In this document: positions 9,675 through 18,301 of the stretch, in pieces | Numbering within the stretch: the first letter of the stretch is position 1 | Layout: every line of letters begins with the position of its first letter | Origin: DATFDN01 sp963762525 | GTDB taxonomy: Bacteria > Pseudomonadota > Alphaproteobacteria > Acetobacterales > Acetobacteraceae | Assembly (NCBI GenBank): GCA_963762525.1 | Contig: CAVXKT010000007.1 | Coordinates: forward strand, 1 to 64,000 | DNA: 64,000 bases | Direction: 5' to 3' | Notes under the pieces: generated by a model | What the model was told of the DNA's origin: nothing | The model's database searches: none | Seen by the model: the letters and a program-made list of their open reading frames with translations, nothing else | Program-made: the position numbers and the translations under genes

Positions 9675-12026
9675 ATGAACGAGCCAAACGAGAGCGGGAT
9701 CGGGGCGCGGCTGATCCGCAAGGAGGATGCGCGGCTGCTGCGCGGCCGCGGCAAATTCACGGGCGACATCAAGATGCCCGGGATGATGGACGTGGCCTTC
9801 CTGCGCAGCCCGCTCGCCCACGCCAGGCTGCGCGGCCTCAGCGTCCCCGAGAATTTCGCCGGACGCGTCTTCCGCAACGAGGACCTTACCGACGTCACGC
9901 CGATCCGGGCCCATTCGGGCATTCCCGGCTTCAAGCGATCCGACTATCCGCCGCTCGCGCGGGACAAGGTCCGCTTCGTCGGCGAGCCGATCGCGATGTG
10001 TCTCGCCCCGACCCGCGCCGAGGCCGAGGACATGGCGCAGGCGATCGGCCCGGATTTCGATGAGCTTGCACCCGTCACCGACATGCTCGCCGCACGCCGG
10101 ACCGGCGCGCCGCTGGTGCATGAGGAATGGGGCGACAATCTCTTTCTCGCCACCGAGGTGAACGGCGCCATCGACGATCTGCCGCGCGATGCCGTCGTGG
10201 TTCGTCGCGAGTACAAGATGGCCCGGCAATGCATGGCGCCGCTCGAAGGCAAGGGCGTGCTCGCCTATTGGGACAGCCGTGACGAGCAGCTCGTCGTCAT
10301 CACCTCCACCCAGGTGCCGCACATGATCCGCACCGGGCTCGCCGAGTGCCTCGGCCTGGAGCAGCGGCAGTTGCGCGTCATCGCCCCCGATGTCGGCGGC
10401 GGGTTCGGCTATAAATGCGTGTTGCAGCCGGAGGAGGTTTGCATCGCCTGGCTGGCGCTGCGCCGGCGCCATCCGGTTCGCTGGATCGAGGACCGGCGCG
10501 AGCACCTGGTCGCCGGCGCGAACGCCCGCCAGCACCACTATGTCGTGACCGCGTATGCCGATCGCAGCGGGCGATTGCTGGGCCTCGATGCCGAGGTCAC
10601 GGTCGATGTCGGCGCCTATTCGGTGTGGCCGTTCACCGCATGTCTGGAGGCCGCGCAGGCCGGCGGCAATCTGCCCGGGCCCTACATCGTTCCGGTCTAT
10701 CGGTGCAAGACCTTCTCGGTGGCGACCAACAAGCCGCCCTTCTGCCCCTATCGCGGCGTCGCCCGTCCCGGCGTCTGCTTCGCCATCGAGCTGACCATCG
10801 ATGCGATCGCCCGCGCCGTCGGTCGCGAACCGGCCGACGTTCGCCGCGACAACCTCGTGCCCGCCGCGGCGATGCCGTACATCAACGTCACCGGCAAGCA
10901 CTATGACAGCGGCGACTATCCGGAGAGTCTGCGCCTTGCGGTCGAGAAGATCGATCTTCGCGGCATGCGCGAACGCCAACGCCGGGGGGAGCCGGACGGG
11001 CGCCTGATCGGGGTCGGCTTCGCGACCTACACCGAGCAGAGCGCACACGGAACAAAGGTCTTCGCGTCCTGGGGCATTCCGCTGGTTCCCGGCTTCGAGC
11101 AAGCGACCGTGCGGCTCACCCCCGATGGCGGGCTGGAGGTGCGTGCCGGCACCAAGTCGATCGGTCAGGGGCTGGAGACGACGCTGGCGCAAGTGGCGAA
11201 CGAGATTCTGGGCATCCCGCCGGCGGCGATCAATGTCGTGCTCGGCGACACCGCGCTCACGCCCTATTCCACCGGTGCCTATGCATCGCGCAGCATGGTG
11301 ATGGCGGGCGGCGCGGTGTCGCGCTCGGCGCGCGTGCTGGCCGAGCGGATCGTGCGCATCGGCGCGCATCTGATGCAGTGCCGCCCGGATCAGGCGCGCT
11401 TACGGGATGGACTTGTACGCGGGCCGAACACCGAGGTGGCGATGCGCGAGATCGCCCGGGTCTGGTATCTGCGCCCGGAACAACTGCCCGACGATGTCGA
11501 TGTCGGCGGCCTGGAGGCGACGGTCGGATACAAGCCCGCCGTCGATACCGGCGCCTTCAGCTACGCGACCCACGCCGCCGCCGTGGCGGTCGATCCGGAG
11601 ACGGGGTTTACCGAGATCCTCGACTATGTGGTGGTCGAGGACTGCGGCACCGTCGTCAATCCGATGATCGTCGAGGGGCAGACATCGGGCGGCACGGCGC
11701 AGGGCATCGGCACGGCGCTCTACGAGGAATCGCCGTACGACGTTTCGGGACAGCCGCTGGCCTCGACGCTGCTCGACTACGTGCTGCCGGGAGCCGGCGA
11801 GGTTCCGAACATCCGCATCACGCATCTCGCCACGCCGTCGCCGCACACCGAGCACGGCATCAAGGGCGTCGGCGAGGGAGGCGCGATCGCCCCGCCCGGC
11901 GCCATCATCAACGCCATCAACGACGCGCTCGCGAAGCGCGGGGCGGAGATCGCCGAGACGCCGGCGACGCCCGCGCGCATTCTCGCCGCCCTGTTCGCCG
12001 CCGAAGACCGGGTTGGCGCACCGTGA
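9675..12026 (+). CDS. Xanthine dehydrogenase/CO dehydrogenase-type molybdenum hydroxylase, large (Mo-MCD) subunit
   Basis: An intact 783-residue CoxL/HcrA-like subunit that binds molybdopterin cytosine dinucleotide and hydroxylates C-H bonds with water-derived oxygen. Visible features are the N-terminal RLIRKEDARLLRG signature, DVGGGFGYK, GTKSIGQGLETTLAQ, TGAYASRSMVMAGGA and the active-site glutamate in GVGEGGAI (about E734). It lacks the AYRCSFR loop of true CO dehydrogenase. The corresponding loop reads PYRGVARPG, where most relatives have YRGAGRPE, so the substrate pocket may be unusual. It overlaps the FAD subunit by GTGA and belongs to a canonical L-M-S set, though in L, M, S order. An aromatic acid, CoA thioester or N-heterocycle is the likely substrate. 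Confidence 0.9.
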   Translation: MNEPNESGIGARLIRKEDARLLRGRGKFTGDIKMPGMMDVAFLRSPLAHARLRGLSVPENFAGRVFRNEDLTDVTPIRAHSGIPGFKRSDYPPLARDKVRFVGEPIAMCLAPTRAEAEDMAQAIGPDFDELAPVTDMLAARRTGAPLVHEEWGDNLFLATEVNGAIDDLPRDAVVVRREYKMARQCMAPLEGKGVLAYWDSRDEQLVVITSTQVPHMIRTGLAECLGLEQRQLRVIAPDVGGGFGYKCVLQPEEVCIAWLALRRRHPVRWIEDRREHLVAGANARQHHYVVTAYADRSGRLLGLDAEVTVDVGAYSVWPFTACLEAAQAGGNLPGPYIVPVYRCKTFSVATNKPPFCPYRGVARPGVCFAIELTIDAIARAVGREPADVRRDNLVPAAAMPYINVTGKHYDSGDYPESLRLAVEKIDLRGMRERQRRGEPDGRLIGVGFATYTEQSAHGTKVFASWGIPLVPGFEQATVRLTPDGGLEVRAGTKSIGQGLETTLAQVANEILGIPPAAINVVLGDTALTPYSTGAYASRSMVMAGGAVSRSARVLAERIVRIGAHLMQCRPDQARLRDGLVRGPNTEVAMREIARVWYLRPEQLPDDVDVGGLEATVGYKPAVDTGAFSYATHAAAVAVDPETGFTEILDYVVVEDCGTVVNPMIVEGQTSGGTAQGIGTALYEESPYDVSGQPLASTLLDYVLPGAGEVPNIRITHLATPSPHTEHGIKGVGEGGAIAPPGAIINAINDALAKRGAEIAETPATPARILAALFAAEDRVGAP

Positions 12027-12838
12027 AGGCGGCGCGGTTCGAATATCTCTCGCCTTCGAGCGCCGCCGAAGCGGCAAACGCATTGGCCGCCAATGGCGAC
12101 AGCCGGCTTCTTGCGGGCGGCCAGTCGCTTTGCCCGATGATGAACCTGCGGCTGGCGACGCCGGCCATGCTGATCGACATCTCGCGCCTTCCGGAGCTGC
12201 GCCGGATCGAGGATCGCGGCGATCACTACGAGATCGGCGCCGCCGTCACCCACGCCGCCATCGAGGACGCAACCCTCGCCGACGGCGAAATGCTGAGCGC
12301 GGTGGCGCGCGACATCGCCTTTCGGGGCGTCCGCAACCGGGGCACGATCGGCGGCAGCGTGGCGCACGCCGATCCGGCGGCCGACTGGCCGACCGCGCTG
12401 ATCGCGCTCGGCGCCGAATTGCGGCTTCTCGGCCCCGGCGGACGGCGGCGCATCCCCATGCACCGCTTCATGCTCGGCGGGTTCACCAGCGCACTCGAAG
12501 CGGGCGAGCTGATCGAGGCGATTCTGGTTCCCAAGCTCTCGGCGGGAGCCGTTTGGGGCTATCACAAGATTTGTCGCAAGCGCGGCGAGTTCGCCGATGC
12601 GATTGGCGCCGTGGTTCTCGATCCCGATCGCGGCCATGCCCGGGTGGTCGCGGGTGCCATGAATGGCGCGCCGCTGGTGCTGCACGACCTGGCACGCCGC
12701 GTTGCCCTGGACGGCGCCATGGGGGCCACTGAGGAGCAGGTCGGCGTGGCCGTGTCGGCAGCCGTCTCCGACCGCGTCGCGCACCGGCTGCATGTTGTCG
12801 CAGTGAAGCGCGCCCTTGCGCGGGCGCTGCCGGCATGA
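12023..12838 (+). CDS. Molybdenum hydroxylase FAD-binding medium subunit (CoxM-like)
   Basis: An intact 271-residue subunit starting at GTG 12023 within the stop of the large subunit. The two FAD-binding loops of the family are present: AGGQSLCPMM near residue 31 and TIGGSVAHADPAAD near residue 111. The C-terminal CO dehydrogenase flavoprotein domain follows. It transfers electrons from the iron-sulfur subunit to the final acceptor. It overlaps the next gene by ATGA, so all three subunits are translationally coupled and probably made in equal amounts. Confidence 0.92.
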   Translation: MKAARFEYLSPSSAAEAANALAANGDSRLLAGGQSLCPMMNLRLATPAMLIDISRLPELRRIEDRGDHYEIGAAVTHAAIEDATLADGEMLSAVARDIAFRGVRNRGTIGGSVAHADPAADWPTALIALGAELRLLGPGGRRRIPMHRFMLGGFTSALEAGELIEAILVPKLSAGAVWGYHKICRKRGEFADAIGAVVLDPDRGHARVVAGAMNGAPLVLHDLARRVALDGAMGATEEQVGVAVSAAVSDRVAHRLHVVAVKRALARALPA

Positions 12839-13956
12839 TCGCGCTCGTCCTCACGGTCAACGGCGAGCGCGTCGAGACCGACGTCGAGCCGCGCATGAGC
12901 CTCGCCGACCTGCTGCGCGAGCGTCTGGATCTGACCGGAACCCATCTCGGCTGCGAGCAGGGGGCCTGCGGCGCCTGCACGGTGATGCTGAACGGCGCGC
13001 CGGCGCGCTCCTGCCTGACATTCGCCGTCTCCTGCCGAGACTTCGATGTGCGCAGCATCGAGGGCTTCGACGACGATCCGCTGATGGCCCGGCTGCGCGA
13101 TGCCTTCTCGCACGAGCACGCACTGCAATGCGGCTTCTGCACGCCGGGGATGCTGATTTCGTCGCGCGACATCGTCACCCGCCTGCCCGGCGCCGACGAG
13201 GCGCGCATTCGCGAGGAGCTGAGCGGCAATCTTTGTCGCTGCACCGGCTATCTCGGGATCGTCCGGGCGGTGGCACGGGTCGCCGCCGAGCAGGCGAGCG
13301 CCCCGGTTTCGCCGATTGCGCCACCGAGGCGGGCGCCCCGGACCTTCGTCGCGGAGGCGACGGAAGCGGAACCGCCGCCGCATCCGGCGCTCGCCGATGG
13401 CAGCCGGATGGTGGAAGGTTGGAACAGGTTGAGCGAGCGGTTCACGCTGCCCCGGCCGGTGGATGAGGTGTGGGCGTTGTTCGCCGATTTGCCGCGGATG
13501 GCGAGCTGCATTCCCGGCGCCAGCCTCGATGCGTTCGATGGTCATTCGCTGACGGGCCGCATCCGTGTCCAACTCGGCCCGATTCGCGCGGCGTTCGCGG
13601 GGCGGGCGACGCTCGAACGCGACGATCTCCGCAAGCGTGGTGTGCTGTCCGGGGCGGGGGGCGACGAGGGCGGCTCGCGGGCGCGCGGGCGCGTCATCTA
13701 CGCGCTCGCGGCCGAGGGGGACGCGCATACCGGCGTCGATCTCACGCTCGAGTTCATCCTGCAAGGCGCGCTGGCGCAATTCGCCCGCTCGGGCCTGGTC
13801 GGGGATTTCGCCGCCCACTTGGTTCGGCAGTTCGCCGCCAACCTCGCCGAGGCATCGGACGGCGCGCAAACGCCGGCAACCCGGCCGATGCGGGTCGGCG
13901 GCATGTTCTGGAGCGCCGTCCGGGCGTGGATCAGGTCCTGGTTCGGAAAGTCCTGA
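12835..13956 (+). CDS. 2Fe-2S small subunit (CoxS-like) fused to a CoxG/SRPBCC domain
   Basis: A 373-residue protein. Residues 1-150 are a complete two-cluster CoxS subunit: plant-type site C40-x4-C45-x2-C48-x11-C60 and second site C99-x2-C102 with C134-x-C136 (CGFCTPGM, NLCRCTGY). A proline-rich linker runs to about 190. Residues 195-340 form a CoxG-type SRPBCC domain (FTLPRPVDEVWALFADLPRMASCIPGA), followed by a short hydrophobic and basic tail (FWSAVRAWIRSWFGK). In CO dehydrogenase clusters CoxG is a separate protein that recruits the enzyme to the cytoplasmic membrane. Fusing it to the electron-transfer subunit would tether this hydroxylase permanently. It is the last gene of the rightward operon and ends 6 bp before a convergent gene. 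Confidence 0.88.
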   Translation: MIALVLTVNGERVETDVEPRMSLADLLRERLDLTGTHLGCEQGACGACTVMLNGAPARSCLTFAVSCRDFDVRSIEGFDDDPLMARLRDAFSHEHALQCGFCTPGMLISSRDIVTRLPGADEARIREELSGNLCRCTGYLGIVRAVARVAAEQASAPVSPIAPPRRAPRTFVAEATEAEPPPHPALADGSRMVEGWNRLSERFTLPRPVDEVWALFADLPRMASCIPGASLDAFDGHSLTGRIRVQLGPIRAAFAGRATLERDDLRKRGVLSGAGGDEGGSRARGRVIYALAAEGDAHTGVDLTLEFILQGALAQFARSGLVGDFAAHLVRQFAANLAEASDGAQTPATRPMRVGGMFWSAVRAWIRSWFGKS

Positions 13957-13962
13957 CCGCCA

Positions 13963-15139
13963 TCAGACGATGTTGCGTTCCAACAGCGGCCGGTTCTCCG
14001 CCACGCGGCGGACGGAAAGATCGCTCAGATCAAGCGTTCGATACTCGCCGAAGGCGATCAGTTCGCTGATGCCGCGTCCGACCGCCGGCGATTGCTGCAG
14101 GCCGTGGCCGCTGAAACCGGTGGCGAAGATCAGGTTGGCGACCTCGGGCTGCGCGCCGAGCAGCCCGTTTTGATCGAAGGTGTTGTATTCGTAGTGCCCG
14201 GCCCAGGAGCGCACGACCTTCAGCGCCTCGAAAGCCGGAACCCGGGCCGCCAGCAGCGGCCAGACCTCGTCGGCGAACATGTCGTGATCGACGTCGAGGG
14301 CGAAGTCCTCGGGGTCGCGTTCCGCCGGCGGCGACTTGCCGCAGAGGAAGTATTCTCCCTCCGGCCTGAACCAGGTGCCGCTCGGGTCGATGACCAGCGG
14401 GCAGGCCGGGATAGGCGTGCGACAGGCGATGACGAACACGTTGCGCTTGCGCGCCTCCACCGGCAGCGTGAGGCCGGCCATCTCGGCGATCGCGCGCGAG
14501 CGCGGGCCGGCGGCATCCACCACCGTCGCGCACGCGAACCGGGTTCCGTCGGCCAATCGCGCCTCGGAGACGAGCCGCCCCGATCGCCGCAAACCAACCA
14601 CCTCGCCTTCGACGTAGCGCGCGCCGAGCGAGCGCGCCTTGCGCCGAAATGCCTGGACCAGACCGTAGCCGTCGAGCCAGCCTTCATCCGCGCCGAACGA
14701 TCCCGCCGCCAGCCCCGCGCCGCTAAGCCAGGGGAACCGTTGCAAGAGCGCCTTGGCGGGAAGCAGCGCCACATTGACGCCGAGGCGGCGTTGCAGGGCG
14801 TGGTTCGCTTCCAGGACCGATAACCCGTCCGGGCTCGCGAGGAACAGATATCCCTGCTCGCGCAACCCGAGCGTCGGCGCTTCTCCCTCCACCGCGAGCA
14901 GGTTGGCGGCGTCACGCATGAAGCCGATGCCGAACTGGCCGATGCGGACGTTGACCTCGGCCGAGTATTGCTGCCGGATGCCGCCGACCGACAGCACCGA
15001 CGAGGCCGTGCGATAGGTCGAAATCGCGCTCCACCACGGCGACCGAGCCGGCGAACCCGTCGCGCATCAGGAAATAGGCGACGGCGCTGCCGACGGCGCC
15101 GCCGCCGACGATCACCACGTCGAAGGTCTCGGTCATCAT
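13963..15139 (-). CDS. DAO-family FAD-dependent amine/amino acid oxidoreductase (one frameshift)
   Basis: A flavoenzyme of about 390 residues of the D-amino acid oxidase/sarcosine oxidase type. The N-terminal dinucleotide fold is FDVVIVGGGAVGSAVAYFL, with the acidic end of beta-2 in VVERD. The C-terminal FAD motif is IFATGFSGHGLQQSPAVGRG. An indel near 15015 separates VVERDFDLS from the rest (VLSVGGIRQQYS). The start is ATG 15139, after an AAAGAGG Shine-Dalgarno sequence; a GTG at 15142 is possible. Its start is only 31 bp from the divergent ectoine synthase gene. Substrates in this family are N-methyl or secondary amines such as sarcosine, dimethylglycine and proline-like compounds. In this setting a demethylation step of the betaine route is plausible but not proven. 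Confidence 0.82.
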
Positions 15140-15169
15140 CACCCTCTTTCCCGGCGGCCGGAGCTTAGC

Positions 15170-15554
15170 ATGATAGTACGCACACTCGACGCCATCATCG
15201 GATCTCGCGATGTGAGCGGACCGGGATGGCGAAGCCGGCGGCTGATTCTGCGCGAGGACGCCATGGGCTGCTCGCTCTCACGATACCATCGTCGCCGAGG
15301 GGACGGAGCTGCATTTGCACTACAAGCACCACCTCGAGATCAATTATTGCATCGCCGGCGAAGGCGAGGTGGTGGATGTCGAAACCGCGCAGACGCACCC
15401 GATCCGGCCCGGCACGGTCTATGCGCTCGATCGCCATGACCGGCATATCCTGCGGGCGCTGCGGGGCGATTTGCGCCTGGTCTGCGTCTTTACCCCGGCT
15501 CTGGCCGGCACCGAGACGCATCGCGAAGACGGCAGCTACGCGATCACAGACTGA
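15170..15554 (+). CDS. ectC: Ectoine synthase (one frameshift)
   Basis: EctC closes N-gamma-acetyl-2,4-diaminobutyrate to ectoine. The product of about 127 residues starts MIVRTLDAIIGSRDVSG and carries the cupin core HYKHHLEINYCIAGEGEV, then GTVYALDRHDRH. The iron-binding residues known for EctC (Glu in HHLE, Tyr in VYAL, His in DRH) are all present. An indel near 15285 shifts the frame between GCSLS and DTIVAEGTELHLHYK. No ectA or ectB is nearby, so this is a solitary ectC. It overlaps the convergent EutA-like gene by 11 bp. Solitary EctC proteins are known and may work in reverse or on imported precursors, so a role in osmoprotectant metabolism is plausible. Confidence 0.88.
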
Positions 15555-16314
15555 ACAGCCGGCCGGCACCGAGCACTTTATCGGTTATCCCGCTCAGGCG
15601 CAGACAATGCCAGGCGAGCGCATGGTCGCTCGATGTGACCGCGACGCCGGCTTCGGCCTCGATTGCTTCCACCGAATCGGCAAGACGGAGGCTGGTGCAG
15701 GAGACGAACACCGCATCCAGCCGCTCCGCCCGCGACAACGCCCGCACGGCGCGGGCGATCGACGGCACGGCGATGCGCGCGGCGTCGCGGTCGTCGCGCT
15801 TGTTAAAGGTGGCGAAGGCGGCGATCTCGACGCCGTGCGCCTCCAGGTATTCGATCACCGCCTGATTCACCGCCGGCGGGTACGGCGTGAGCACGCCGAT
15901 GCGCCGCGCCCCCAGCGCCCGGAACGCCGCGAACGCCGCCGTGACCGGGGTCGTGCAGGCGACGCCCGGACGGCTCTCGCGGATTTCCGCGAACACCGTC
16001 TCCTCGCCCAGCACCATGCTGGCGGAGGTACAGCCGAACGCCACCACGTCCAGCCGAACCCCGGGCAATAGCAGCGCCGTCGCCGGCGCGATCAGCGGAC
16101 GCATCGCCCGCAGCGTGTCGGGCGTGATGTCGGCGTCGTTATGCAGCCGCGCGTGATAGACCGCGACGCCGTCGAGGCGCAGCAGCCGGCGGAACTCGTG
16201 CTCCATGGTCTGATCGGTCGCCAGCACCAGCAGCCCGATCGCCGCGCGCCGGGCGATGCCGTCGTCGAGAACGCAGTCGAGAACGCCGAGATCGACCGTA
16301 TTGCTCAGTGTCAT
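15544..16314 (-). CDS. Asp/Glu racemase superfamily protein, EutA/maleate isomerase-like
   Basis: An intact 256-residue protein with two half-domains, each supplying a catalytic cysteine: DVVAFGCTSASMVLG (about C95) and DAVFVSCTSLRLAD (about C210). That arrangement and the N-terminal IGLLVLATDQTMEHEFRRLL match the maleate cis-trans isomerase/arylmalonate decarboxylase group, including EutA of ectoine and hydroxyectoine utilisation. It is the last gene of the liv-dadA operon, 13 nt after the DadA-like gene, and converges on ectC. An ectoine-related or amino-acid-racemase role fits the context. No EutBCDE partners are visible, so EutA itself is a possibility, not a firm call. Confidence 0.75.
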   Translation of the reverse strand: MTLSNTVDLGVLDCVLDDGIARRAAIGLLVLATDQTMEHEFRRLLRLDGVAVYHARLHNDADITPDTLRAMRPLIAPATALLLPGVRLDVVAFGCTSASMVLGEETVFAEIRESRPGVACTTPVTAAFAAFRALGARRIGVLTPYPPAVNQAVIEYLEAHGVEIAAFATFNKRDDRDAARIAVPSIARAVRALSRAERLDAVFVSCTSLRLADSVEAIEAEAGVAVTSSDHALAWHCLRLSGITDKVLGAGRLFSL

Positions 16315-16327
16315 GGCACTTCTCCTC

Positions 16328-17574
16328 TCAGACCGCCAATCCGGTCGCCGGCAGCGCCGGTTCTCGCCCGGCGATCAGGTCGGCGGTGATCCGGGCGGTG
16401 CCGTGCGACATGGTCCAGCCGATATGGCCATGTCCGGTGTTGAACCAAAGGTTGCGGTAGCGCCCGCGGCCCAGCGCCGGCAGGTTGGTGGGCGTCATCG
16501 GCCGCAGTCCGGCCCACATCTCGGCGCGGTCGTAGTCGGCGCCGTCGGGATACAGCTCGCGCGCCACGCCGCCCATGAAGGCGAAATCGGCGGGCTTGTG
16601 GCGGGTGTCGTAGCCGGCGATCTCCGCCGTCGCCGTCACCCGCATCCGATCGCCGAAGCTGGTGATGGCGACCAGATTATCCTCGTCGATGGCGCCGATC
16701 GTCGGCGCGGCGCGGTGATTGCCGATCGGGATGGTCAGCGAATAGCCCTTGACCGGGTAGATCGGCAGATCGACGCCGATCCGCCGCGCGAGGATCGGGC
16801 TCTGGTTGCCGAGCGCCATCACGTAGGCGTCGGCGGCGATGCGCTCGGTGCCGCAGCGCACGCCGACGACGGCATCGCCCGCCGCCTCGATCGCCTCGAC
16901 CTCGGTGCCGGTGCGCAGCTCGGCGCCGCGGGCGGCGCAGATGGTCGGCGAGCGCGCGGGTGAAGCGATTGCAGTCCCCGGTCTCGTCGGTCGGGACAGT
17001 AGATACCACCGGCGATCTTTCGGCCCGCCGGCGCCAAGCGAGGGTTCGAGCGCGATCACCTGGTCGCGGTCCAGAACCCGGATCTCCTGGCCGTCGTCGG
17101 CGAGGATCTTCATGTGCGCGACGCCGCGCTCGAAGGATTCCGGGCGTGCGGTAGAAATAGAGAATGCCGCGGTCGTTGCGGCCGTACTCGATCGCCTCAT
17201 CGGCCAGGGTTTGGTGCAGGATTCGCTGCGAATAGGTGGCGATCCGGTGCTTGCGCAGCGTGTTGGCCGCCGCCCGGGCCGGCGTGCATTGCGCGAGGAA
17301 ACGCGCCGACCAGCGCCAGAGGCGCGGATCGGCGGAGGGGCGGAAACCGCAGCGCCTGATCCGGCTGCACGAGCGACTGCAGCAGGATCATCGGCGCCTT
17401 CGGCGAGGACCAGACGAAGGAGTGTCCGGGCGCGATCATGCCGGCATTGCCCCAGCTCGTCTCGGCCGCGACGTCGGCGTTGCGCTCGATCAGCACGACC
17501 TCGTGGCCGTCCCGCTGCAGCTGGTAGGCGGTGGTGACGCCGACCACGCCGCCGCCCATGACGAGAACCCGCAT
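16328..17574 (-). CDS. D-amino acid dehydrogenase-like flavoprotein (three or more frameshifts)
   Basis: A DadA-family enzyme of about 415 residues. The N-terminal FAD fold is MRVLVMGGGVVGVTTAYQLQRDGHEVVLIER, with ETSWGNAGMI and GHSFVWSSPKAPM, both typical of DadA. Later segments are YVMALGNQSPILARRIG, PIYPVKGYSLTIPI and the C-terminal GHGHIGWTMSHGTARI. The frame changes near 17290, 17150 and again around 16930-17010, so several indels must be repaired. DadA oxidises D-amino acids to 2-oxo acids and passes electrons to the respiratory chain at the inner membrane. It follows the transporter ATPase after 16 nt and precedes the racemase-like gene, so import, isomerisation and oxidation of an amino acid or betaine-like compound would be encoded together. 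Confidence 0.8.
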
Positions 17575-17590
17575 CCGAACCCCTCCGCGA

Positions 17591-18301
17591 TCAGCCCAGA
17601 TAGGCCTGCCGAACCCGCTCGTCGTCCTGCAAGTCGCGCGCCGGGCCGCTGAGGATCACCCGGCCGGTTTCGAGCACGTAGCCGGTATCGGCGACCGCCA
17701 GCGCCATCAGCGCGTTCTGCTCCACCAGCAACACCGTGACGCCCTGCGCGTTGATGGTGCGGATGGTCTCGAACACCTGCTCGACCACCATCGGGGCGAG
17801 GCCCATGCTCGGCTCGTCCATCAGCAGCAGCGCGCGGCCGCGCCATCAGCGCGCGCGCCATCGCCACCATCTGCTGCTCGCCGCCGGAGAGCGTGCCGGC
17901 GACCTGGCGCAGCCGCTCGCGCAGGCGGGGAAACAGCGTCATCATGCGTTCCCGGTCCGCCGCGACGCCGGACGGTCGCGGCGCGGGAAGGCGCCCATCG
18001 CGAGGTTCTCCTCGACCGTCAGCCGGCCGAAGATGCGCCGCCCTTCCGGCACCTGCACCAGCCCCATGGTCGGCGATCGTCATGCGCGCCGAGGCCGGCG
18101 AGCAGCTGTCCCGGCATAGCGGATCTCCCCGGCGCGCGGGTGCAGCAGCCCGCTGATCGCGCGCAGCGTGGTCGATTTGCCGGCGCCGTTGCCGCCGATG
18201 AGCGTGACGATCCGGCCCTCCTCGACGGCGAAGGAGATGCCCTTCAGCGCCTCGATCTGGTCGTAGAAGACGTGGATGGCGTCGATCTCCAGCAGCGCCA
18301 T
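17591..18301 (-). CDS. livF: HAAT-family ABC transporter ATPase, LivF-like (frameshifted)
   Basis: One of the two ATP-binding subunits of a branched-chain/polar amino acid importer, about 235 residues. The Walker A sequence is GGNGAGKSTTLRAISGLL, the signature is LSGGEQQMVAMARAL, and Walker B with its follow-on is LLMDEPSMGLAP. The C-terminal GRVILSGPA and RVRQAYLG are LivF hallmarks. These segments lie in three frames, with breaks near 18090, 17990 and 17825. The ATG at 18301 overlaps the stop of the LivG-like gene (ATGA). Energises import through the two membrane subunits upstream. Confidence 0.88.

Noticed and set aside
9291..11369. 692-residue minus-strand frame opposite the Mo-hydroxylase
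   Set aside because: Shadow frame produced by GC-rich third positions; the plus-strand gene carries all conserved motifs.
9675..13956. Aerobic CO dehydrogenase (coxLMS)
   Set aside because: The large subunit lacks the AYRCSFR active-site loop of form I CO dehydrogenase and is followed by a CoxG fusion; it is a general xanthine-dehydrogenase-family hydroxylase.
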